Source: Achromobacter seleniivolatilans
Lineage (GTDB): Bacteria > Pseudomonadota > Gammaproteobacteria > Burkholderiales > Burkholderiaceae_B
Assembly (NCBI RefSeq): GCF_030864005.1
Contig: NZ_CP132976.1
Span: 930,001-994,000 of the forward strand
Length of the DNA stretch: 64,000 nt
Direction: 5' to 3'
The notes beneath the pieces were generated by a model, which saw only the letters and a list, made by a program, of their open reading frames with translations, was not told the DNA's origin and ran no database searches. This document shows positions 28,403 through 36,523 of the stretch, in pieces. Made by a program: the position numbers and the translations under genes. Within the stretch, counting starts at the first letter, position 1, and each line of letters opens with the position of its first letter.

Positions 28403-30556
28403 ATGTCGGTTACTGCGCTGTATAGCAATTCCTGGCACCGGGTCAGCACGCTGCGCCCGCGGCTGCGCTCGCACATCCACATCCATCGCCATGTGTATCG
28501 CGGTGAGGTCTGGTACGTCATGCAGGACCAGAGCAACGGCGAATTCCACCGCTACACCCCCGAGGCCAATCTGCTGATCAGCCTGATGGACGGGCGGCGC
28601 ACGGTGCAGGAAATCTGGGAGACGGCCTGCGGCCAGCTGGATGACGACGCCATGCCGCAAGACGAGGTCATCCGCCTGATGGCGCAGTTGCACCGGGCCG
28701 ACGTGCTGACCACCGATCGCGCGCCCGACGTGCGTGACCTGGTGGAACGCCGCCGCCGCCAGCGTATGCAGAAGATCAAGCAATACATCGGCAACCCCAG
28801 CGCATTGAAAATGCCGCTGGTGGACCCCGACCGCTGGCTGACGAAAGCGCTGCCGTATTACCGCTGGCTGTTCACCTGGGTGGGCGCGTTGTTATGGCTG
28901 GGGGTGGTGGCAGCGGGTACTGCGCTGGGCGCCATGCACTGGCAGACTTTGACGCACAACATCTGGGATCAGGTGTTTTCCACCGGCAACGTGCTGGCCA
29001 TGGCGCTGGTGTACCCGGTGGTGAAGGCGATCCACGAGTTTGGCCACGCCTGCGCCGTCAAGGCGCGCGGGGGCGAAGTCCACGAGATCGGCCTGATGTT
29101 CTTGCTGCTTGTGCCCATTCCTTATGTGGACGCGTCGGCCGCTTCGGCCTTTGCCGACAAGCGCTGGCGCATGCTGGTGGGCGGGGCGGGGATTCTGGTC
29201 GAGCTGTTTCTGGCGGCGTTGGCGATGATTGCATGGACGCAGCTGGAACCCGGCATTGGCCGGTCGCTGGCCTATACCGTCATCATTCTGTGCGGCGTAT
29301 CGACGCTGTTCATGAACGGCAATCCGCTGTTGCGCTATGACGGCTACTACGTCTTGTCTGACGGCATTGAGATTCCCAACCTGGGCCAGCGGGCGAACAG
29401 CTATCTGGGATACCTGTTTAAGCGTTATGTGCTGGGGCTGCGCGGCGTGGAAGCGCCGCGCGCCACGCCCGGCGAACGCGTCTGGTTCGTGGGCTATGGG
29501 GTGCTGTCGTTTTGCTACCGCATGTTCATCATGTTTCTGGCCATCTTCATCATGGCCGGGCAGTTCTTTTTCTTTGGCGTGCTGCTGGCGTTGTGGGCGA
29601 TCTTCAACACGATCGTCATGCCGCTGTGGCGCCTAGGCCGGCAGTTCTATGCCGACCCGCAGATTCAGGCGCATCGCGTCCGGTCTTACCTGATCTGCAC
29701 GCTTTGCGTGCTGGGCGTGGCAGGGCTGCTGGGCGCGGTGCCGCTGCCGTCTTCCACCGACACCGAAGGCGTGGTCTGGGTGCCGCCTTCAGCCCAGGTG
29801 CGGGCGCCGGTGGCGGGATTTGTGCGTGCCAGGCAGGCGGCTGATGACGCGCCCGTGGGTCAGGGCGCGCCCTTGCTGGCCTTGGAAAACGACGAATTGA
29901 TCCGCCGCGACGCCATGCTGGCCGCCCAGGTCGACGAGTATCAGGCCCGTTACGTGCAGGCCTATGCGCAGAATCAGGTGCAGGCGGCCATCATGCGGCA
30001 TCAATGGACCAGCCTGCAAACCGAACGGCAGGCCATAGCGCTACAGGTGCAGGCCCAGCAGGTGCGCAGCCCGCACGCGGGGCGCTATGTGTCGGCGCAG
30101 GCCGAAGACATGACGGGACGGTATGTGCAGCGCGGTGAACTGTTGGGTTATGTGTTGACCGACGCGGAGACGGTGCGCGTGGTGGTGCCGCAGTCCAGCC
30201 TGGAACGCATCCACCAGTCGCTCAAGAACGTGCGTGTGCGGCTGGTGCAGAACAGCGGGCAGGAGTTTGTGGCGGAGATCGCCCGCGAGGTGCCGGCCGC
30301 TACCGACGAGCTGCCCAGTCTGGCGCTTAGTCTGCAAGGCGGCGGCAGCATCGGTGTGGACCCGCGCAAATCGCAGGAAGGCCGCGCCAAATCGTCGGAG
30401 AACCTGTTTGTTATGGACCTGACGCTGCCCAAAGACGCGCCCCGCGCGTATCTGGGCGCGCGGGTCTACGTAAAATTTGCCCACGAGCCCCGGCCCATCG
30501 CCCTGCAAGCCTACGATGCGGTCAGGCAGATGGTGCTGCGCCAGTTGCGGTTCTGA
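28403..30556 (+). CDS. PqqD-like / M50 metallopeptidase / lipoyl-domain membrane fusion protein
   Basis: The protein has 717 aa. The N-terminal ~20-115 resembles a PqqD-type peptide-binding winged helix. A multi-helix membrane region follows (~150-460) with the zinc-protease motif HEFGH at 211-215 and a downstream NPLLRYDGYYVLSD motif (307-320) that can supply the third zinc ligand, as in site-2-protease (M50) proteins. After the last membrane helix (~430-450), a periplasmic HlyD-like region contains two lipoyl halves (RAPVAGFVRAR near 469; RSPHAGRYVSA near 556) around a short helical hairpin. GAGAAGG precedes the ATG by a few bases. Related fusions occur in peptide and bacteriocin export loci. 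Here it probably binds, and perhaps cleaves or guides, the giant substrate in the membrane. Whether it is an active protease is not shown, though the motif residues are intact. Confidence 0.85.
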   Translation: MSVTALYSNSWHRVSTLRPRLRSHIHIHRHVYRGEVWYVMQDQSNGEFHRYTPEANLLISLMDGRRTVQEIWETACGQLDDDAMPQDEVIRLMAQLHRADVLTTDRAPDVRDLVERRRRQRMQKIKQYIGNPSALKMPLVDPDRWLTKALPYYRWLFTWVGALLWLGVVAAGTALGAMHWQTLTHNIWDQVFSTGNVLAMALVYPVVKAIHEFGHACAVKARGGEVHEIGLMFLLLVPIPYVDASAASAFADKRWRMLVGGAGILVELFLAALAMIAWTQLEPGIGRSLAYTVIILCGVSTLFMNGNPLLRYDGYYVLSDGIEIPNLGQRANSYLGYLFKRYVLGLRGVEAPRATPGERVWFVGYGVLSFCYRMFIMFLAIFIMAGQFFFFGVLLALWAIFNTIVMPLWRLGRQFYADPQIQAHRVRSYLICTLCVLGVAGLLGAVPLPSSTDTEGVVWVPPSAQVRAPVAGFVRARQAADDAPVGQGAPLLALENDELIRRDAMLAAQVDEYQARYVQAYAQNQVQAAIMRHQWTSLQTERQAIALQVQAQQVRSPHAGRYVSAQAEDMTGRYVQRGELLGYVLTDAETVRVVVPQSSLERIHQSLKNVRVRLVQNSGQEFVAEIAREVPAATDELPSLALSLQGGGSIGVDPRKSQEGRAKSSENLFVMDLTLPKDAPRAYLGARVYVKFAHEPRPIALQAYDAVRQMVLRQLRF

Positions 30557-30557
30557 C

Positions 30558-32540
30558 ATGCACGCCTTTTCCGCCCTGCGCCCCGATCCGCTGTATCCCG
30601 AAAAGGAAAGCGAACGCCACGCCAACAAGCTGGAAGCCTGGGGCACGGCGGCGTTGCGCTGGCTGGGACGAAAGCGCCGCGAACCGCTGTGGCGCACCCG
30701 CCGCATCCTGTCTCGTGTGCACCGGGAGACGCAGGCGTTGGGCGACATCGATCTGGCCGGTGTGCGCAGCCGCGCTGACGAGGTCGCGTTTGACCTGCGC
30801 TGCAACGGCATCACGCAGGCAAGCGCGGCTCGCGCTTTCGCATTGATCCGGCAGGCGGGACGCCTGGCCTTGGGCAAGGCGCATTTCGATGTGCAACTGC
30901 TGGGCGGCTGGGCCATGCTGCAAGGCATGGTGGCCGAAATGCACACGGGCGAGGGCAAGACGCTGACGGCCACCTTGCCCGCCGCCACGGTCGCCATGGC
31001 GGGCCTGCCCGTGCACGTGATTACAACGAATGATTATCTGGTCGAGCGCGATGCGCAGATCATGAGTCCCATCTACGAGGCGCTGGGTCTGAGCGTGGCG
31101 TGGGTCAGCATGGAAATGGACATCCCGACACGCCGCAAAGCGTATCAGGCGGATGTGGTCTATTGCTCTAACAAAACCCTGGTCTTCGATTATCTGCGCG
31201 ACCTGATCGTGCTGGACGGCAGCAAGGATGAAGACGCGCTGCGTTTGGAACGGCTGCGGGGCGAGCAGGGCACGCTGGGCCAGTTGTACCTGCGCGGCCT
31301 GTGTTTCGCCATTGTGGATGAGGCGGACAGCGTGCTGGTGGACGAGGCGCGCACCCCGCTCATCATTTCAGGCGTGCAGGAAGACGACACCAGCGCGGTG
31401 ACGCGCCAGGCCATGGAACTGGCTGGCGGCATGCAGCCGGAACACTATCGTCTGTTGCTGGGCGAGCGCCGCGTGACCCTGAACGAGTCGGGCCGGGAGC
31501 ATCTGCGGGCTCAATGCGCGGCGCTGCCCGCGCCATGGAGCATTCCGTTCCGGCGTGAAGAACTGGTCTTGAGTGCGTTGACGGTGCTGCATCTGTATAA
31601 GCTCGACGAGCAATACATCATTCGCGACGAGAAGATCATGGTCGTGGATGAGTTCACCGGCCGCGTGATGCCGGACAGGTCCTGGGGGCAGGGGCTGCAC
31701 CAGATGCTGGAACACAAAGAAGGGCTGGACTTGAGCGAGCCGCGCGCCACGCTCAAAAGCATCAGCTATCAACGATTTTTCAAGCACTATTTGCTGCTGT
31801 CCGGCATGACCGGCACGGCGGCCGAAATTCGCGGCGAACTTGGCCGGGTCTATGACTTGCCGGTGGTACGCATCCCCACGCACCGAAAATCCCGGCGCCG
31901 TCATGCGCCAGACGCCGTGCATCGCAACCTGGCCGACAAGTGGGCAGCGGTGCGCGCCCGCACGCAGATCCTGCATCAACAAGGCGTGCCCATTCTGATC
32001 GGTACGCGTTCCGTCGCGGCATCGGAACAGGTGGCGGACGTGCTGGCGGAAGCGGGCTTGCCCGCCGTGGTCTTGAATGCGAAACAGGACGCGGGTGAAG
32101 CCGACATGATTGCGCGCGCCGGCGAGATGGGCAGCATTATGATCGCGACCAATATGGCGGGCCGCGGCACCGACATTCCGCTGTCGGACGCCGCGCGCGC
32201 CGCTGGCGGCCTGCATGTCATTCTGACCGAACGGCACGAGTCGGCCCGCATCGACCGGCAATTGGAAGGCCGTTGCGGACGCCAGGGCGACCCGGGCCAT
32301 GTGGAAGCCATTCTGTCGCTGGAAGACGCGGTGCTGGATAGTGTGACCGGCAGCGGCTGGGCGCTACCCATGCAGACCCTGCGATCCCCTCAGGCCAAGG
32401 GCTGGCGCTGGCTGGCCGCCCGCTGGTTGCGCTTTGCGCAGGCCCGCACCGAACGTAAACTGGCCCGCGAGCGCCGGCAGATGGTTGCCGCGGATGAAGA
32501 ACTGGAAAACTCCCTGTCCTTTTCGGGCCAGGGCGACTGA
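30558..32540 (+). CDS. SecA-like preprotein translocase ATPase, shortened (accessory SecA)
   Basis: The protein has 660 aa, against about 900 for housekeeping SecA. It carries a complete DEAD motor: Walker A MHTGEGKT (131-135 for GEGKT), Walker B DEADSVLVDEARTPLIISG (from 254), VVDEFTGRVMPDR, the LLSGMTGTAAE region, IATNMAGRGTDI and LEGRCGRQGDPG in motor domain 2. The sequence stops soon after the SLEDAVLDS segment. The usual helical wing/scaffold remainder, and the C-terminal zinc-binding SecB/lipid-binding tail, are therefore missing or greatly reduced. I chose the ATG at 30558, one base after the previous stop, because upstream codons overlap the M50 gene and read as nonsense. Its position inside an export operon indicates a dedicated motor for the giant protein rather than the general secA. 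Confidence 0.92.
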   Translation: MHAFSALRPDPLYPEKESERHANKLEAWGTAALRWLGRKRREPLWRTRRILSRVHRETQALGDIDLAGVRSRADEVAFDLRCNGITQASAARAFALIRQAGRLALGKAHFDVQLLGGWAMLQGMVAEMHTGEGKTLTATLPAATVAMAGLPVHVITTNDYLVERDAQIMSPIYEALGLSVAWVSMEMDIPTRRKAYQADVVYCSNKTLVFDYLRDLIVLDGSKDEDALRLERLRGEQGTLGQLYLRGLCFAIVDEADSVLVDEARTPLIISGVQEDDTSAVTRQAMELAGGMQPEHYRLLLGERRVTLNESGREHLRAQCAALPAPWSIPFRREELVLSALTVLHLYKLDEQYIIRDEKIMVVDEFTGRVMPDRSWGQGLHQMLEHKEGLDLSEPRATLKSISYQRFFKHYLLLSGMTGTAAEIRGELGRVYDLPVVRIPTHRKSRRRHAPDAVHRNLADKWAAVRARTQILHQQGVPILIGTRSVAASEQVADVLAEAGLPAVVLNAKQDAGEADMIARAGEMGSIMIATNMAGRGTDIPLSDAARAAGGLHVILTERHESARIDRQLEGRCGRQGDPGHVEAILSLEDAVLDSVTGSGWALPMQTLRSPQAKGWRWLAARWLRFAQARTERKLARERRQMVAADEELENSLSFSGQGD

Positions 32541-32557
32541 CTCAAAGACCCGATTCC

Positions 32558-33355
32558 ATGATGCGTAGCCTTAACTTGTTTTGTCCGGTTCTGCTCGGCG
32601 GCCTCTTTGCCAGCGCCGCCGCACTGGCCCAGGGCCTGCCGCCCGACGCTCGCCTGCCGGTGCTGTCCGAACCGGCTCTGGCCGTGCCCGCAGACAACCT
32701 GAACGCGCCCATGGCCTGCCTGATCGAACCTTTTCAGGTGTCGGAATTGGGCAGTGCATCGGCTGGCGTGTTGAGCAATGTGCTGGTGCAGCGCGGCGAC
32801 GTGGTCAAGAAAGGGCAGGTCGTGGCTGAACTGAACACCAGCGTCGATGAAGCCACGTTGGGCTTGCGCCGTGCCGAAGCGTCCTATCTGAGCCGCGTGG
32901 TTGAGCGCAATGCCGACCTCTTCAAACGGCAGCTGTTGCCCGCTGGTGATTACGACGAAATGACGTCACGCAGCCGTCAGGCGCAGTTGCAGGTTGCGCT
33001 GCAACAAGCAATTTTGGCCGAGCGCAGCATCAAGAGTCCGTTTGACGGTGTGGTCGCTGAACGTTATGCAGGCCCCGGCGACCGGGTCAACGACAACAAG
33101 ATCGTCAAGCTGGCGCAGATCAACCCCTTGCTGGTCAAGGTGGTGGTGCCCGAAGGCTTGTACGGCCAGATCAAGTCCGACACTGATGCGCAGGTCATGG
33201 TCAACACGGCAATCAGCGACAAACCGCTGAAAGCGAAAGTGTGGCGAATCGACCGGGTAATGGATGCCGCAAGCGGAACCTTCACCGTTTTGCTGCGCGT
33301 GCCGAACGACGGCAACACAATCCCGTCGGGCATCCGGTGCTCGGTGCGATTCTGA
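32558..33355 (+). CDS. Periplasmic adaptor (membrane-fusion protein, RND/HlyD type)
   Basis: The protein has 265 aa. A signal peptide (MMRSLNLFCPVLLGGLFASAAALA-QG) is followed by a lipoyl domain (ASAGVLSNVLVQRGDVVKKG), a short alpha-hairpin, the second lipoyl half (IKSPFDGVVAERYAGPGDRV) and a compact beta-barrel. It is shorter than typical RND adaptors (~350-400 aa), ending at the barrel without a membrane-proximal domain. Starts at 32558 and 32561 are both possible. It lies 17 bp after the SecA-like gene and is the last gene of the operon. It is the third lipoyl/HlyD-type domain in the operon, so it may bridge the two membrane-anchored fusions to an outer-membrane channel. No such channel gene follows. 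Confidence 0.85.
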   Translation: MMRSLNLFCPVLLGGLFASAAALAQGLPPDARLPVLSEPALAVPADNLNAPMACLIEPFQVSELGSASAGVLSNVLVQRGDVVKKGQVVAELNTSVDEATLGLRRAEASYLSRVVERNADLFKRQLLPAGDYDEMTSRSRQAQLQVALQQAILAERSIKSPFDGVVAERYAGPGDRVNDNKIVKLAQINPLLVKVVVPEGLYGQIKSDTDAQVMVNTAISDKPLKAKVWRIDRVMDAASGTFTVLLRVPNDGNTIPSGIRCSVRF

Positions 33356-33398
33356 TCACGGACCTGTGTCCGCCGCGCCGTATTCCCGGGGGCGCAGC

Positions 33399-33629
33399 CT
33401 AACCCCCGCGATGCCCGCCGTGATATTTGGGCGCAGCCATTGTGCGCGGGCTTTCCTTGTGCTGGGCGCTGGCCAGCGCGCGGCGCCTGGCGTCCTCATG
33501 CTGATGGTCTGACTTGGCGCGGTCCTTGCCAGCTTGCGCAATTGCCGGAGTGTCGGGGGCGCCAACGGCTGGCTTATCTGCTCCGGGCGCGCCGTGCGCC
33601 TGGGCGGGATGGGGCTTGTGTGACGTCAT
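33399..33629 (-). CDS. Small hydrophilic His/Ala-rich protein, unknown function
   Basis: The frame encodes 76 aa, starting MTSHKPHPAQAHG and ending KYHGGHRGG. It is rich in His, Ala, Pro, Lys and Arg and has no signal peptide or membrane segment. An AATAGG sequence lies a little upstream of the ATG. Composition is low-complexity and probably disordered, as in small stress-associated proteins. Plus-strand frames across the same bases are less protein-like. I do not recognise a family. It could be a non-coding stretch with a chance open frame. Confidence 0.45.
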   Translation of the reverse strand: MTSHKPHPAQAHGAPGADKPAVGAPDTPAIAQAGKDRAKSDHQHEDARRRALASAQHKESPRTMAAPKYHGGHRGG

Positions 33630-33862
33630 GGTGCGTACCTATTCAGGTGCCGCGGCATATGCCGTTTTTTCAAGTTACGCCCACAGCGCCCCGGATTCCA
33701 GCGGTCAATTGCAACAGGCCGTCGCCCGGTCTGCGGCAGTGTTGGCGCCAAGCCGGTAGACTGGCGGACGTTGCTGGCGGTTTCTCTATGGCGCAGCACC
33801 GGTTCCGGCGCCCGCGTTTGCTGCTAGCCCCATTCTGATTCAGAGGGATTCTGGTACCTACC

Positions 33863-34264
33863 GTGAAAATAAGAAAAATCATTGAAGAACGACGCCAGGA
33901 CGAGCAAGTAGCGGTCCGGGAAGGCGCCAATCCGTCCGAGGCCGACCTGCTGGCCGCGCTGGATCGGATGGACGGCGTCAGGTTCAGCTCCATTGCGTTT
34001 GTGACCGAAGACGAAACCGTCATGGCGGTGGGGGGCGGAGGTACCGCCTACGTGGTGTCCATCACCCTGGATGACGACGCAAAAATATTCACGCTGATCG
34101 ACCCTTCCAGATCCGAAGATCACGATCAGGAACTGGTCGTGGGCGGGCAGTCGGGCAGCTATCAGGAATACCAGTGTGTCAGCCGCGAACTGGCTGTTGC
34201 GGCGATCCTGTATTTCCAGCAAGAGGGCGTGCCGTCGCCGGATCTGAGCTGGGTCAGTGAGTAA
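33863..34264 (+). CDS. Imm1-like immunity protein, orphan
   Basis: The protein has 133 aa and starts at GTG. The central VGGGGTAYVVSITLDDD strand, the Gly-rich mid-part and the C-terminal pattern 'ELAVAAILYFQQEGVPSPDLSW' (a hydrophobic helix, then Phe/Gln-Gly and a terminal Trp) match the Imm1 family of polymorphic-toxin immunity proteins as I know it. Such proteins neutralise a cognate toxin domain in the cytoplasm. No toxin gene is adjacent: the giant protein 0.5 kb upstream shows no toxin domain at its C-terminus. It is followed by a hairpin terminator. The family call rests on pattern reading only. Confidence 0.55.
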   Translation: MKIRKIIEERRQDEQVAVREGANPSEADLLAALDRMDGVRFSSIAFVTEDETVMAVGGGGTAYVVSITLDDDAKIFTLIDPSRSEDHDQELVVGGQSGSYQEYQCVSRELAVAAILYFQQEGVPSPDLSWVSE

Positions 34265-34357
34265 TTCGGGCCATTGGGTCTACTGACTGAGTTCAGGCGG
34301 GAAAATTCGCGAATCTCGCCGGCTGAATTCAGCCAGGAAATTCCGCCAATAAGCCAA

Positions 34358-34384
34358 GGGGGCTGTCGCCAGCCCCCATTTTTC
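34358..34384. terminator. Bidirectional rho-independent terminator
   Basis: The inverted repeat GGGGGCT-gtcgcc-AGCCCCC is followed by ATTTTT. It lies between the converging Imm1-like gene (plus) and the dehydrogenase gene (minus). Confidence 0.75.
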
Positions 34385-34403
34385 GCGCCAGTACCGCCCA
34401 GCC

Positions 34404-35369
34404 TTACACCACCCGGGTCAGCACCTTTTCATCCCGGAACCAGCCGTCCAGGTTCGCCACCATCAAATCCGCCATGGCGCGGCGCGTCTCATGCGTGCCG
34501 CTGGCGATGTGCGGCAGCAGCACCACATTGTCCATCGAGTGCAGCGCGGCAGGCGTGGCCGGTTCGTGTTCAAACACGTCCAGCCCAGCGCCTGCGATGC
34601 GCTTTTCCTGTAAGGCGCTGACCAGCGCGGCTTCGTCGACTACGGTGCCGCGCGCAATGTTGATCAGCCAGCCTTGCGGACCCAGCGCATCCAGCACAGC
34701 GGCATTCACCATATGCCGGGTGGCGTTGCCGCCCGGCACGGCCAACACCAGGAAGTCGCACTCTTGCGCCAGCGTCACGATGTCGGGGCAATACCGGTAC
34801 GCCGCGGGCGCATCCGCGCGGGGTTTCCGGTTGGTGTAAAGGATGTCCATATCGAACGCGGCGGCGCGGCGGGCAATCTGCAAACCGATATTGCCCAGCC
34901 CGACAATGCCGCAGCGCTTGCCGCTCATGCGCGTGCCCAGGCCAAAGCCTTCCTGGGGCCACCGGCCAGCGCGCACAAAACGGTCCGCTTCCGCGATGCG
35001 GCGGGGGGCGGCCAGCATCAGGGCAAGGGCGGTATCGGCCACGCAAGCGTCCAGCACGCCGGGCGTGTTGGTGACGACGACTCTGTGTTCTTGGGCGGCG
35101 TTCAGGTCGATGGTGTCGTAACCCACGCCAAAGCTGAAGATACCTTCCAGTGCGGGCAACGCCGAGATCAATTCCCGCGTGGCGCCAAAGCGGCCGCTGG
35201 TGGCAATGCCGCGTATGGCCGGCCCATGCTCGCGCAGCAGCGCGGCGGGATCAGCGGCTTCCCACAAGCGATGGACGCGATAGCGGGACTCCAGGTCCGC
35301 CACCAGGTCAGGCAGCAGCGGACCAACCATCAATAGGCTGGCGGTGGAAGTAGAAAGGGATTCGGTCAT
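34404..35369 (-). CDS. D-2-hydroxyacid dehydrogenase (glyoxylate/hydroxypyruvate reductase-like)
   Basis: From the ATG at 35369 the protein has 321 aa. The NAD(P)-binding motif GLGNIG is at 157-162. The catalytic set of the family is present: Arg240 (INIARGTVVDE), Glu269 (FEHEP) and His287 (LLPHIASGT). Enzymes of this family reduce 2-oxoacids to D-2-hydroxyacids with NAD(P)H. I preferred this start because it lies 4 bp after the stop of the upstream Bug-receptor gene; an in-frame start at 35414 would overlap that gene and adds a poor N-terminus. Gene order with a tricarboxylate-type receptor suggests catabolism of a hydroxy- or oxo-acid taken up from outside. The exact substrate is not readable. 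Confidence 0.9.
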   Translation of the reverse strand: MTESLSTSTASLLMVGPLLPDLVADLESRYRVHRLWEAADPAALLREHGPAIRGIATSGRFGATRELISALPALEGIFSFGVGYDTIDLNAAQEHRVVVTNTPGVLDACVADTALALMLAAPRRIAEADRFVRAGRWPQEGFGLGTRMSGKRCGIVGLGNIGLQIARRAAAFDMDILYTNRKPRADAPAAYRYCPDIVTLAQECDFLVLAVPGGNATRHMVNAAVLDALGPQGWLINIARGTVVDEAALVSALQEKRIAGAGLDVFEHEPATPAALHSMDNVVLLPHIASGTHETRRAMADLMVANLDGWFRDEKVLTRVV

Positions 35370-35373
35370 GGAG

Positions 35374-36369
35374 TCAGTTGGTCTGGATGTTGCGCGTTTT
35401 GATGATCTGGCCATAGCGCGCGCGTTCGCTGGCAGCCAGTTCCTGCAATTGCTGCGGCGTGGAACCGTGCGCGACTGCGCCTTGGGATTCCAGCTTGGTT
35501 TTCATTGCGGGGTCGTTCGCGACCTCGCGGATGGCTTGCGACAGCTTGTCGATGACGGCGGGCGGTGTGCCGGCAGGCGCCAGCACGGCAGTCCACGAGC
35601 CGGATTGCGCGTTGGTTACGCCGGACTCGTCAATGGTGGGCACCTCCGGCATCGCCGGCGACCGGGTTGCACCCGTCACCGCCAGGGCGCGCAGCTTGCC
35701 GCCATTGACGTAGGGCATGGTTTCCAACACCGATGCAAACAGCATGTCCACGCGGCCAGCCATCAGGTCCGTCATGGCTGGGCCGCCGCCTTTGTAGGGC
35801 ACGTGCATCAAGTCCACGCCGGTCGCCTGCTGGAAGATCTCGGCCGACAGGTGCGGAGCGCCGCCCGTGCCGGAGCTGGCGAAAGTATGTTTACCGGGTT
35901 CGGCGCGTGCCAGCTTCACCAGTTCTGCCACATTCTTGGCGGGCAAATTGGTCGGCACGACCAACACAAAGGGCAGGTCCGAAAACAGCGATACCGGCGC
36001 AAACGCCGTGGCGGGGTCGGAATGCAGCTTGTAGATCCACGGGTTGATGGCCAACATGCCCGAATTGGCAAACAGCAGGGTGTAGCCATCGGCAGGTGCG
36101 CGCGCCACAAGATCGGCGGCGATTTGGCCGCCCGCACCCGGGCGGTTGTCCACCACCACGGACGACGCCAGCTTCTCGCCCAGCGCAGCTGCCAGCAGAC
36201 GCGCCGAAATATCGGTGCCGCCGCCTGGCGAGAACGGGACGATCAGGTTGATTGGCCGCTCAGGGTACCCGGCGGCCTGTGCGCTCCATGGCAATGCGGC
36301 GGTGGCGGTCAACGCCAGCGCCGCGGCGATAAGCCGGACGCGTTGCCGTGCGATATTTTTTGTCTCCAT
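35374..36369 (-). CDS. Tripartite tricarboxylate transporter receptor (Bug family)
   Basis: The protein has 331 aa. It has a twin-Arg-like basic start (MET-KNIARQRVR), a hydrophobic core and an AQA-AG cleavage site, then the Bug signature YPERPINLIVPFSPGGGTDISAR and the VVDNRPGAGG motif. Bug proteins are periplasmic carboxylate-binding proteins, hugely expanded in Bordetella and Achromobacter. Most are orphans lacking TctA/TctB neighbours, as here. The ATG at 36369 with AGAGAAAAGAC upstream gives a proper signal peptide; a longer frame reaching 36603 would run across the divergent regulatory region and is rejected. It is first in a two-gene unit with the dehydrogenase, opposite a LysR regulator. 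Confidence 0.92.
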   Translation of the reverse strand: METKNIARQRVRLIAAALALTATAALPWSAQAAGYPERPINLIVPFSPGGGTDISARLLAAALGEKLASSVVVDNRPGAGGQIAADLVARAPADGYTLLFANSGMLAINPWIYKLHSDPATAFAPVSLFSDLPFVLVVPTNLPAKNVAELVKLARAEPGKHTFASSGTGGAPHLSAEIFQQATGVDLMHVPYKGGGPAMTDLMAGRVDMLFASVLETMPYVNGGKLRALAVTGATRSPAMPEVPTIDESGVTNAQSGSWTAVLAPAGTPPAVIDKLSQAIREVANDPAMKTKLESQGAVAHGSTPQQLQELAASERARYGQIIKTRNIQTN

Positions 36370-36523
36370 GTCTTTTCTCTTTTTTGGTGGTGTTGCGGCA
36401 TGCGCCGCGGAAAAATCATTGCTGCGGGGGGCTCCTTTATTGCTACGGCTGAGTATAGAAACGGGTATCGATGGATAGCCGTTCGAGCTATAAATAGCAT
36501 TGATCAATTCAAGGATTGAATCG
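36370..36523. promoter_or_regulatory. Divergent control region (Bug receptor / LysR regulator)
   Basis: This 154-bp AT-richer gap lies between divergent starts. It holds the perfect palindrome ATTGATCAAT (36499-36508) and the inverted repeat GCTA-taaa-TAGC (36487-36498) just upstream of the LysR gene. LysR proteins usually bind such dyads between themselves and their target, so this is a likely operator. The -10/-35 elements are not clear. Confidence 0.5.

Noticed and set aside
30477..30557. Longer N-terminus for the SecA-like protein
   Set aside because: It overlaps the end of the M50 gene and reads as Cys/Pro-rich nonsense; the ATG at 30558 gives a SecA-like start.
30558..32540. The SecA-like gene as the housekeeping secA
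   Set aside because: It is ~240 residues short, lacks the zinc tail and sits in a specialised operon.
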